Source: CAZGOM01 sp964542875 (GTDB lineage Bacteria > Planctomycetota > Phycisphaerae > Phycisphaerales > Phycisphaeraceae). Taken from it: a DNA stretch of 50,192 nt. Location: contig CAZIWA010000027.1 in NCBI GenBank assembly GCA_964542875.1, positions 1 to 50,192 on the forward strand, in the 5' to 3' direction. The notes beneath the pieces were generated by a model, which did no database searches, had not been told where the DNA came from, and saw only the letters and a program-made list of their open reading frames with translations. How positions within the stretch are numbered: position 1 is the first letter of the stretch; each line of letters starts with the position of its first letter. A program made the position numbers and the translations under genes. Positions 1 through 7,410 of the stretch are shown piece by piece.

Positions 1-46
1 GGGTCTGGGGTCTAGGGGCTGGGGTCTGTTTAGAGAAAGTGCGGGT

Positions 47-496
47 TTAGCCGTTCTTTTCGATGGTAAGGACTTTATCCAGGCGGCGCTGATGGCGTTC
101 TTCGCCGGTGTATTTGGCGTTGAGGAAGGATTTGACGAGGTCGTTGGCGACGGCGATACCGACAACGCGTGCGCCGAGGCAGAGGACGTTCATGGCGTCG
201 TGCTCGACGCCCTGGCCTGCGGAGTAGGAATCATGGCAGAGGCCGGCGCGGACGCCTTTGACCTTGTTGGCGGCGATGCAGGCGCCGACGCCGGAGCCGC
301 AGATGATGATGCCGCGGTCGGCCTGGCCGGCCTGGACGGCCTTGGCGACTTTGAGTGCGAAGTCGGGGTAGTCATCAAGGGGATCGTTCTGGAAGGCGCC
401 TTGATCGACGACCTGATGGCCCAGGGAGGTGATGAGCTTGGCGAGGGTGTCTTTGATGGGGTATCCGCCGTGATCGCAGCCGATTGCAACCTTCAT
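47..496 (-). CDS. rpiB: Ribose-5-phosphate isomerase B
   Basis: Interconverts ribose 5-phosphate and ribulose 5-phosphate in the cytoplasmic pentose phosphate pathway. The 149-residue protein is of normal RpiB length. It opens with MKVAIGCDHGG (phosphate/substrate-binding D8-H9), carries the catalytic-cysteine segment IIICGSGVGACIAANK with Cys66, then GLCHDSYSA and His99, matching the Cys66/His99 pair of E. coli RpiB. The start at 496 is chosen because the family N-terminus begins there and an AAAGGA-type ribosome binding site lies just upstream. A longer reading to 640 would add about 48 residues that run into a repeat. It is a single gene, separated from the next by a dispersed repeat, so it is probably transcribed alone. 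The assignment is firm; RpiB-like isomerases of other sugar phosphates (LacA/LacB) are the only alternative. Confidence 0.95.
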   Translation of the reverse strand: MKVAIGCDHGGYPIKDTLAKLITSLGHQVVDQGAFQNDPLDDYPDFALKVAKAVQAGQADRGIIICGSGVGACIAANKVKGVRAGLCHDSYSAGQGVEHDAMNVLCLGARVVGIAVANDLVKSFLNAKYTGEERHQRRLDKVLTIEKNG

Positions 497-574
497 GGTG
501 ATCCTTTGTTGGGAGGGTTTGCCAGGGAGGGGTATTTTCGGAGGGTTGGCGGGGGAAAGCAAGTGGAGGGGATG

Positions 575-720
575 TTTACCAGGGCCTCCGCGCTCAGAAG
601 CGCTGCGACCCTGGCTGTCATAGGGCCGTGCCTTGAGCACTTCGGAGAAGAGGCAAACGGCTTAACTGAACCGTATTGACCCTTGCCCCAGCCCTCTCCC
701 GAGGGGCGAGGGGGCAAGAG
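575..720 (+). repeat. Dispersed repeat family A, copy 1
   Basis: About 146 bp of non-coding sequence that is closely matched by 49121-49266 with only scattered substitutions. It has two parts: a hairpin-bearing front (GCGCT-CAGA-AGCGC) and a CCCTCTCCC / GGGCGAGGGGG end that also occurs alone elsewhere in the window (for example near 42982). It lies between rpiB and the first DUF4838 gene. Confidence 0.85.
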
Positions 721-742
721 AGGGGTGGGTGCTTAATGAAGC

Positions 743-3040
743 TTAAGGGAAGGTGGAGCCGAGGACGCGGATGTTTTCGAGCTTGGCGTTTTCGCCGTCT
801 TTGGGTGCGTAGAACATGACGGGAGCGGTGATGCCGCCGGTGCCGAGTTCGTTGACGGTGGTGTTGGAGATGCGGATGGTGACGACGTTGGTTTTGCCGG
901 GTTGGATGGCGGGTGTGGCGTCGACTTCGAAGGGTACGAAAGCGCCGCCGCCGGAGATGCCGATGGGTTGGCCGTTGAGGAAGACCTTGGCTTTTTCATC
1001 GACGCCACCGACCCAGAGGAAGACGCGTTTGTTGGCGAATTTGGTGGGGATTTCGACGGATTGCTTGTACCAGGCTTCACCTTTGTAGTAGCGCAGGCCC
1101 TGATTCCCCCAGCTTTGGGAGGAGGTGAGGAGGTCGCGCCAGTTGCTGCCGGTGAGGTTGGGGCGCTGGAGTCCCATGAATTCACCCATGCCTTGAGGGT
1201 CCAGCGAGAAGGACCACTTGTCGTTTAATCCGGCGACGAATTCGTTGCCTTCGGTGACGCGTTTGTAGCCCTGCTCTGTTGGCGTACGGAAGAAGCGCTT
1301 GAGGTAGCTTTCCGCGGCCTTGAGGTTGAGCATGGGGATGTCGTAGCCCTTGCCGGTGAGGTCGGCACGGATTTCGTCGAGCTTCTGGAGCTGAGCGTAA
1401 GCCGCGACGTAGTCGTGCTTGTTGCGCAGCTCGATCATGGCGATGAAGGCATCGACGTAGTTGAAGCTCTTGGCGGCAAGCTGGACGCGCCTGGCGTAGA
1501 CGGAGTTTGCGGGGGCGAGTTTCGCCGCTTCATCCAGGAAGGCGCGGGCCTTCAGGCGAAGGGGGGCGGGGTAGAAGTTGGGCATGTCGAACGAGCTGCC
1601 GGTGTGGAAGTCGGCATTGGTGAGGGCGCTGTCCATCATGAGGGTGTACTGGCTCATGGGCTTGGAAGCGGGGCCGTAGAACTTGTCGAAGAAGTCCTGA
1701 AGCAGAGCGTCGACATCGGCTTTGTCGTCCCACATGAGGCGGGCGGCGATGTAGAGCGAGGGCGTTTCGCTGGCCCAGTGGCCGACGGTTTCCACGCGCC
1801 AGCCGGTGATGCCGGCTTTTTTGGCTGCGGGGATTTCCTCACGGATGCGGCCGACCATCTGGAAGGGGAAGCCGGGGTCCGCGAGGTTGAACCAGTAGCC
1901 GCGGTCGAAGACTTCGGGGAGGAGCTTGCCCCAGGCGGAAGCCATCCAGAGGTAATAGCTTTTTTCAGGGCAGATGGGGTTGGTGGGGCCGTGGATGCGG
2001 CAAAGGGCGATGGGGGCCAGTGCGCCGCGAATCCTGGGGTCGGGGACGACTTTCACCGGGGGCTTGGCGTAGCAGTGGTAGATGTAGGTTTCGATCTTCT
2101 TGTTGGGGAACTCGTCTTCAATGCCTTTGAGGACCTGGTTGTAGAACCACATGTAGCGGTCGGTGACGGAAAGCTCGTTGGAGAATGCGTCCCAGTCGTC
2201 GGCGTCCAAGGCGAGGCACTTATCGCATTCGCAGAAGCCTGAGCCGTCGTTTGGGCCCATGGCGATGGAGCCTGCATTGGGGTTCTTGCGGAAGTAATCC
2301 TTGGCGAATTTGACGGTCATCTCAAGGACTTTGGGATTGGAGACGCAGACCTGGCCGGGGGCGCGCTTGCCGGTTTTTTTGCGATAGGCGTAGACATCGG
2401 GGTTTTCCGCGAAGATCTTGGCGCGCTGCTCATTGGAGCCGGCAAACGGGGCGATGCCGTGCGCGCCGGCGAAGTAGTGCCCGCCCATGCGGTTGCGTTT
2501 TTGCCAGGTGGCGTCCAAGGGGGCGGCCCAGCGTGCGGCAAAGCCCGGGGCCTGCGCCGTGGATTGGTCTTTGAGGGTGATGGTTTTGGCCTGGGGTATC
2601 ACACGGCCGAGCTCGCCGGGAAGGAACCAGCGCACGCCAAGCTGCTCCAGCAGTTCGTAGGAGCCGATGAGCGTGCCGGCGCTCTGGTTGCCGGTGATGG
2701 TGACGGCCTGGGGGGTGACATCAAGGGTGAAGGCGCCGGCATCCTTGCTGTTTGTGCGGGTTTGGGTCTGGGCGTCGCCGCGGGCGAGGATGATGGGGGT
2801 CTTGCCCTTGGCGATGTCCTTGGGAGTCTGGCCGTCGGCGAGGGTGAGGATTTCAAGCTTTGCGCCGGAGATGAGCTGGAGGTGGTCCTGCAGTTCAGCG
2901 GCGGCGGCGGTTTCGTTTTTGTCCGGAGCGGCGGGGAGAACGATGACCGATGCGGGAGCGCCGTCGGAGGTGAGTTTTGCGTCCGCCAGCGTCAACGCGG
3001 GAAGGAGGAGGGTGGCGAGGAGTGCGAGGAGTTTTTTCAT
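743..3040 (-). CDS. Secreted DUF4838 protein with C-terminal sugar-binding-like domain
   Basis: A predicted exported carbohydrate-active protein of 765 residues. It begins with a clear signal peptide (MKKLLALLATLLLPALTLA, about 1-19). Residues 35-165 resemble the alpha-glucuronidase N-terminal-like domain that often precedes DUF4838 (AAAELQDHLQLISG). The DUF4838 core carries GPNDGSGFCECDKC (Cys270, Cys272, Cys275). The last 150 or so residues (WYKQSVEIP, KVFLNGQPIG) look like a GH2-type jelly-roll sugar-binding domain. The start at 3040 is set by the signal peptide. A 17-bp palindrome sits about 25 bp upstream. It is followed in the same direction by a second DUF4838 protein's 3' end at 3176, 135 bp away. 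The catalytic activity of DUF4838 proteins is not established in general; a glycosidase role is inference. Confidence 0.85.
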   Translation of the reverse strand: MKKLLALLATLLLPALTLADAKLTSDGAPASVIVLPAAPDKNETAAAAELQDHLQLISGAKLEILTLADGQTPKDIAKGKTPIILARGDAQTQTRTNSKDAGAFTLDVTPQAVTITGNQSAGTLIGSYELLEQLGVRWFLPGELGRVIPQAKTITLKDQSTAQAPGFAARWAAPLDATWQKRNRMGGHYFAGAHGIAPFAGSNEQRAKIFAENPDVYAYRKKTGKRAPGQVCVSNPKVLEMTVKFAKDYFRKNPNAGSIAMGPNDGSGFCECDKCLALDADDWDAFSNELSVTDRYMWFYNQVLKGIEDEFPNKKIETYIYHCYAKPPVKVVPDPRIRGALAPIALCRIHGPTNPICPEKSYYLWMASAWGKLLPEVFDRGYWFNLADPGFPFQMVGRIREEIPAAKKAGITGWRVETVGHWASETPSLYIAARLMWDDKADVDALLQDFFDKFYGPASKPMSQYTLMMDSALTNADFHTGSSFDMPNFYPAPLRLKARAFLDEAAKLAPANSVYARRVQLAAKSFNYVDAFIAMIELRNKHDYVAAYAQLQKLDEIRADLTGKGYDIPMLNLKAAESYLKRFFRTPTEQGYKRVTEGNEFVAGLNDKWSFSLDPQGMGEFMGLQRPNLTGSNWRDLLTSSQSWGNQGLRYYKGEAWYKQSVEIPTKFANKRVFLWVGGVDEKAKVFLNGQPIGISGGGAFVPFEVDATPAIQPGKTNVVTIRISNTTVNELGTGGITAPVMFYAPKDGENAKLENIRVLGSTFP

Positions 3041-3064
3041 GATCGATGGTTGTCGCTGAGTGTG

Positions 3065-3081
3065 ATTTGAATGATTCAAAT
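3065..3081. promoter_or_regulatory. 17-bp palindrome upstream of DUF4838 gene
   Basis: ATTTGAAT-G-ATTCAAAT is a perfect inverted repeat of 8-bp arms around one base, 24 bp before the start codon at 3040. Position and symmetry suggest an operator for a dimeric regulator; the regulator is unknown. Confidence 0.5.
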
Positions 3082-3175
3082 GCGTGAAAGTCGCTACACG
3101 AAGGCATGCATGGACAGCCCTTACCCCGGCCCTCCTGCTGCACGCAGGAGAGAGGGAGACAGAAGGGGTTTGAGG

Positions 3176-5722
3176 TTACTTGGATTTGTCGGCATTAACC
3201 ACTTCGATGGGGAGCAGGGCTTGGGAAGCATCCTGGATTAGATACGACGGGACGTTCAAGAGTTCCCGAACGCCCAAAACACTTTGGAATTTCCAGAGTT
3301 TGCCGTCTGCGCCGTCCGGGACGGGGATGACGAAGTAGCCCGGGGCGGGGTTCTTCTCAAAGTCGTAGATCACCTTGCCGTCGGGGCCAAGGACCTGGCC
3401 GGTGTCGTCGTTGTTAAAGCCGATGACACGTTTGGTGCCCTTGGGGACATAAAAGTGAAGTGCCCAGCGGCCGATGGAATTTGGGCCGACGGCGGTGTAC
3501 TTCATGCCCTCGGGAAACGTGATCTGGGTGCGGTCGTTGCCGTCATTGACGGTGAGCCGGTGGAGCCCTGCGAAGGTGGATTTGAGCGTGACGGTGTGGT
3601 CCTGGCCGTCGGGGGGCGTGGTGTTGTCGGTGTCGACGGGTTCAAGGGAAGCGTCGGCGTCGGCCAGCAGGGAGAGTTGGACGTTGCCGCGGTCTTTATA
3701 GATGAGGCCGGTTTTGAGGGTGATGGTGACATCGCCGGGTTTATCAAGCCAGATGAAGTAGGTTTGCCGGCCGCGGTGGCCGGAGCCGATGGCGGTGCCG
3801 GGGCTTTTAATGATGGTAAGGCCGAGCTTGTCCGCGGGGACGAGGTCATCGGAGAAGCTGATTTCCTCAAAATCGAGGATTTTGTTTTTCTTGAGGCCGT
3901 TGGCGAGGATCTCCAGGATTTCTGCGTTGGAAAAAGGCGTGCTGTCCTTCCAGGGGTTGTCCTTCACGATGCGAAGGTCGGCGCCTTTGGGGAAGTAGAG
4001 GGATTTGTCTTTGCTTTCGACATCACGCCAGAGGCCCAGGACGTCGATCATGCCGGTGCCGGCGCCCAGCCGCCAGGCGAAGGGGGCGATGTCTTCCCAG
4101 GCCTGCTGGCGGGCTTCCTTGCCGTTGGCCTGGACGAAAGCGAGCTGGAGCTCGACATAGCGGGTGTAAGCGATGAGATTGTCGATGCGTTTGATTGCGC
4201 CGGGGTTGTCCGCAGCGAGCTTGCGGGCATCAGAGGTGAAGGTGTACATGCGGGCGATGAGGTCGGAACTGATGCGTTTTTTGGCGGCGGGGTCGATGAG
4301 GGCGTAGAACTCGCGCATTTTGGGGCCGCCTGCGCCGAAGGCTTTATCGAAGAAGTCGGCCAGCAGGGCGTCGTAGTTTTCCTGTGAGGACTGGGTGACG
4401 TCCCAGAGGAGCCGGGAGGAGAGGTAGTAGCCCAGGCCTTGAGGGCCCCAGGATTCGGTGGCTTCGGCGGTCATGTAGCGGGCGCCGAGGGCGTGGAATT
4501 TGGCGATGGAGTCCTTGATGTAGGCGGGACGGGCGGCGCGCGCACGGCCGGGGAGGTTGCGGTCCCAGGCGTAAACGGCGTAGTACTCGCGGATGCCGAG
4601 GGTTGCGCCTTGAGCGGCCCAGCCGGAGATGAGCTGATCGAGAGTGAACCCGCCTCGGATGAAGGAGGTGGCGACGCTGACGACGACGTTGGGGTGGACC
4701 TTGATGGTGGGCGGGGGGGAGTGCTGGTTGTAGGCGTACATGCCGACGATGATTTTGCGGCCGGTTTTTTCCTCAAGGGCGGCGGCGGCCTGGTTGGCGA
4801 GGGTGACAGCCTGATTGGAAGCGCTTCCCATGGCGGCGCAGGCGGGGCATTCGCACCAGTTGTTGAGGTCGCTGGGGTCCATGGAAATGCTTTGGCCCGG
4901 CTTCTTCATGAAGTTCGCGACGACCGTTTCAGTGATGAGCCGGCGCAGGTCGGTGTTGGACGTGCAGAACTTTTGAGAAACGGTTTTGCGCTGGCGCTGA
5001 CCGTTGACGAGGGCGAGGTATTCGGGGTGCTGGGTGATCTGAGGCTGGAGCGCGGTGGCGAGGCCGGCGTAGCTGTGGCCGGTTTGGAGGACAACGGAGG
5101 CGCGGTCGCCGAAGGTCATGCGGTTTTTGATGCACCAGTCGGAGAAGCGTTCGGGGTTTGGGCGCATGAAGGCGCCGTTGCCGTAGAAGATGTTCCGGTA
5201 GAGGTAGCTGGGACGCTGGAGGGTGTCGAGCTGGATGCTGATGGTGGGGAGGGCGGGGAGGACTTCCCAGTCTGCGCCGGGGAAGAATTGGCGGTAGCCC
5301 AGGCGGTAGAGGAAGTCCCAGACGGCATGCTCAAGGCCCAGGGGGGTCTGGGCGAGGATGTAGAGCGAGCTTTCGTGGGTTTTGAGGAGGTAAGCCTCGT
5401 TGTCTTGAATGGAATCGGTGAAAGGGTTGGGGAAGGGGAGGGAAGGGAAGTCCTTGGCCAAGCCGATGAAGATGCCCGAGCCGGAGAGGGAGTCGGCGTT
5501 GTTAAAGGTGGCGGAGGTGATGCGGTTGAGCTGGGAGGCGAGGGTGACGGCGGCCTGCTTGACCCGGGGGAGGGTGCCGGGGGGAGACTTGATGGTCAGC
5601 AGTGCTTTTTTGTCTTTGGCGAGGGTGATGGAAGCGGGCGCGGCGGGCGCGGTCTGGGCGTGGGAGGGCAGGGAACACACGAGCAATACAAACAGGGCGA
5701 GCGCGAGGGCGATGGTTTTCAT
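3176..5722 (-). CDS. Secreted DUF4838 protein
   Basis: An 848-residue exported protein, paralogous in layout to the neighbour at 743-3040 although the sequences have diverged. It has a signal peptide (MKTIALALALFVLLVCSLPSHA, about 1-22), an alpha-glucuronidase N-terminal-like segment (about 35-165), and the DUF4838 domain with MDPSDLNNWCECPACAAMG (Cys290, Cys292, Cys295, the same CxCxxC spacing as its neighbour). The C-terminal 250 residues include beta-rich stretches of no family I recognise. It probably heads a transcript that may continue into 743-3040. A 15-bp palindrome nested in a 10-bp inverted repeat lies directly upstream, suggesting tight transcriptional control. It likely acts on plant or algal polysaccharide outside the cytoplasm, by analogy with DUF4838/GH67-like neighbours; substrate unknown. 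Confidence 0.85.
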   Translation of the reverse strand: MKTIALALALFVLLVCSLPSHAQTAPAAPASITLAKDKKALLTIKSPPGTLPRVKQAAVTLASQLNRITSATFNNADSLSGSGIFIGLAKDFPSLPFPNPFTDSIQDNEAYLLKTHESSLYILAQTPLGLEHAVWDFLYRLGYRQFFPGADWEVLPALPTISIQLDTLQRPSYLYRNIFYGNGAFMRPNPERFSDWCIKNRMTFGDRASVVLQTGHSYAGLATALQPQITQHPEYLALVNGQRQRKTVSQKFCTSNTDLRRLITETVVANFMKKPGQSISMDPSDLNNWCECPACAAMGSASNQAVTLANQAAAALEEKTGRKIIVGMYAYNQHSPPPTIKVHPNVVVSVATSFIRGGFTLDQLISGWAAQGATLGIREYYAVYAWDRNLPGRARAARPAYIKDSIAKFHALGARYMTAEATESWGPQGLGYYLSSRLLWDVTQSSQENYDALLADFFDKAFGAGGPKMREFYALIDPAAKKRISSDLIARMYTFTSDARKLAADNPGAIKRIDNLIAYTRYVELQLAFVQANGKEARQQAWEDIAPFAWRLGAGTGMIDVLGLWRDVESKDKSLYFPKGADLRIVKDNPWKDSTPFSNAEILEILANGLKKNKILDFEEISFSDDLVPADKLGLTIIKSPGTAIGSGHRGRQTYFIWLDKPGDVTITLKTGLIYKDRGNVQLSLLADADASLEPVDTDNTTPPDGQDHTVTLKSTFAGLHRLTVNDGNDRTQITFPEGMKYTAVGPNSIGRWALHFYVPKGTKRVIGFNNDDTGQVLGPDGKVIYDFEKNPAPGYFVIPVPDGADGKLWKFQSVLGVRELLNVPSYLIQDASQALLPIEVVNADKSK

Positions 5723-5731
5723 AGTGCAAAT

Positions 5732-5790
5732 AACCCGTTGATTTGATTACTAATCAACATAGGTTCAAAGTGAGGCCGAGTCAACGGGTT
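5732..5790. promoter_or_regulatory. Nested inverted repeats upstream of DUF4838 gene
   Basis: TTGATTA-C-TAATCAA (5743-5757) is a 15-bp palindrome 20 bp before the start codon at 5722. It is enclosed by perfect 10-bp arms AACCCGTTGA (5732-5741) and TCAACGGGTT (5781-5790). The symmetry is stronger than chance in this GC-rich DNA and fits an operator with an auxiliary site. Confidence 0.55.
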
Positions 5791-5898
5791 TCCGGGGGGG
5801 CAATTGTTGGGATGGGTGAGCGGGAATCGAACGTGTTGAGCGCGGTGGAAAACAAGCATTGGATGTTCAGCGCATTTTCCGCATTTGAAAGCGGCGCT

Positions 5899-6086
5899 CA
5901 CCTCAGCCCTCTTCCATGGGAGGCTTTGCCCATAAAGCCGAGAAAAAGGACTTGGGGATGGTTTGGCGGTTGCTGGTGAGTTGAGTTTCGGCCGTAAGGC
6001 GAGGTGCCGGATTACGACGAGGACGTCTAATCCGGCCGACCTCGGAGTTTATAGGCAAAGCTTCCAAGAGGGAGAGGGGGCAAGAA
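5899..6086. repeat. Composite inverted/dispersed repeat (family B, copy 1)
   Basis: This fills most of the 410-bp gene-free gap between 5722 and 6133. The right part (5981-6086) matches 46230-46333: a TTGARTTTCRGCCGTAA lead, a hairpin with arms GGTGCCGGATTA and TAATCCGGCC, then a GGCAAAGC...GAGAGGGGG tail. The left part (about 5899-5945) is an inverted copy of that tail, so the whole can fold into a long stem-loop. No coding sequence is seen. Confidence 0.75.
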
Positions 6087-6132
6087 GCATCCCAGCGCGG
6101 GAACACCTTCGTTGCGCGGCGGGCGGGTCTGG

Positions 6133-7200
6133 TTAATTGCGCGGGGCAGTGGAATTGCGTTCGACCATTGGGGCTTCAAGCCGGTGGTGGGTGGGCTTGG
6201 CCTTGGGGTTTTCGATCTGTTCCAGAAGCAGGCGAACGGCGGTGCCTGCCATCTGCTCAATGGGCGGCGCAAAAGTGGTGAGAGTGGGGCGTGCCAAAAC
6301 GGCGTGCTCGGAGTTGTCGTAGCCGGTGACGGAGGCATCGCGGGGGACTTTGAGGCCGGCTTCGGTCATGCCGGTGATGAGGCTGGCGGCGAGGAAGTCG
6401 TTGTTGCAGATGATGCCGGTGGGCCGGTTTGGCGTGGAAGCGAGCTTGCGGCCAAGCTCCTGCGCGGCGAGGGTCATCTGCTGGATGGGGGAGGCGGCGG
6501 TGTCGTACGCGGGGCTAAGCTGCTGGACGGTGACTTTGGGGTGGTCTGCCAGGGCGCGCTGGATGCCGGCCCACCGGGTGGGTGTGGGGCCGCGATGGTC
6601 GGAGACGAAGCCGAGGTTGGTGTGGCCCAGGGAGATGAGCTTCCGGGCGGCGGTTTCCATGGCCAGGCCCAGGTCCGCATTGACGGAGGGACGGGGCTTG
6701 ACTGTGGGGATGTCGGACTCGATGAAAACGATGGGAACCTTGGCCTTGTCGAGCGTGCTTTCGATCTGCGGCCAGTGGCCTTCCTTGTCGTCCGTGGCGA
6801 AGACATGGGAGAGGATGATGCCGTCGACGCGCCAGGCGATCATCGTCTGAATGCTCTCCTGCAGGACGGAGAAGCGGCTTTGGAAGGGGTTGAGATTCGC
6901 GTGGTAATTGTTGGCCAGGAGCTCACGGTGCATGCAGTCGACGGTGTAGCTGACGGCGACAGGGTTTGAGACGACACGAAAGAGCACGCCGACCATTTTG
7001 GTGCTCTGGTTGCGGAAGGCGCGGGCCAGGAGGTTTGGCTGGTAACCGAGCTCTTTGGCGACCTGGCGGATTTTCTCGGCCTTTTCCGGGTTGAGGCGGA
7101 CGCTGGAGTTTTTGGAGAGCAGGCCCAGGGCAGCGCCGACGGAGACGTCAGAGACGCCCGCCTTTCTGCCGATTTCACTGAGGGTGACGCGTTTGGCCAT
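6133..7200 (-). CDS. LacI-family transcriptional regulator
   Basis: A DNA-binding repressor of 355 residues, the usual LacI length. The N-terminal helix-turn-helix is VTLSEIGRKAGVSDVSVGAAL (about 5-25), followed by the hinge helix region (NLLARAFRNQST, about 56-67) and a periplasmic-binding-protein-like effector domain (IICNNDFLAASLITGMTEAGLKVPRDASVTGYDN near 250-290). The effector is probably a sugar or sugar derivative, as is normal for the family. It sits between the DUF4838 pair (downstream, same strand) and the mutarotase/hydrolase fusion (upstream, same strand), so these are its likely targets. The palindromes before the DUF4838 genes are candidate sites, though neither matches the classic LacI core with a central CG. 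The C-terminal PTHHRLEAPMVERNSTA is typical LacI. Confidence 0.92.
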   Translation of the reverse strand: MAKRVTLSEIGRKAGVSDVSVGAALGLLSKNSSVRLNPEKAEKIRQVAKELGYQPNLLARAFRNQSTKMVGVLFRVVSNPVAVSYTVDCMHRELLANNYHANLNPFQSRFSVLQESIQTMIAWRVDGIILSHVFATDDKEGHWPQIESTLDKAKVPIVFIESDIPTVKPRPSVNADLGLAMETAARKLISLGHTNLGFVSDHRGPTPTRWAGIQRALADHPKVTVQQLSPAYDTAASPIQQMTLAAQELGRKLASTPNRPTGIICNNDFLAASLITGMTEAGLKVPRDASVTGYDNSEHAVLARPTLTTFAPPIEQMAGTAVRLLLEQIENPKAKPTHHRLEAPMVERNSTAPRN

Positions 7201-7233
7201 GATGGTGAGAGTATATCCGTGGGGGAGAAGAGG

Positions 7234-7302
7234 GATGCTAGATGTATGAAGTTAGATGTTAGATGTTTTTAGAGAAGAATTGGGGAGAGAGATGTGTTGC
7301 GG
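7234..7302 (+). repeat. Dispersed repeat family F, copy 1
   Basis: It contains TAGATGTATGAAGTTAGATG followed by further AGATGT units and AGAAGAATT. Nearly the same string occurs at 9861-9921, and a looser relative lies inverted at 22858-22900. It is non-coding and lies just upstream of the LacI start. Confidence 0.6.
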
Positions 7303-7351
7303 AGAGCATCAAGAGCACATTTTTTGCAGTTGATTGGCGTGGATGTGGCGA

Positions 7352-7394
7352 GTGCAAGGCACAGCACGGCTGTGGGCCGGTGCTGTGCCACCCA
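7352..7394. repeat. Dispersed hairpin repeat family C, copy 1
   Basis: GGCACAGCAC (7358-7367) pairs perfectly with GTGCTGTGCC (7380-7389), extended inside by GGC/GCC. Related elements are at 18961-18999 and 31388-31432. It lies just after the 3' end of the gene ending at 7411 and could act as a transcript-end structure, but no T-tract follows. Confidence 0.7.
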
Positions 7395-7410
7395 GCTTTG
7401 AACCATGTAC

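Noticed and set aside
4439..5746. 435-codon plus-strand frame opposite the second DUF4838 gene
   Set aside because: Gly/Glu/Val-rich sequence mirroring the codon bias of the real minus-strand gene, which has a signal peptide and domain motifs.
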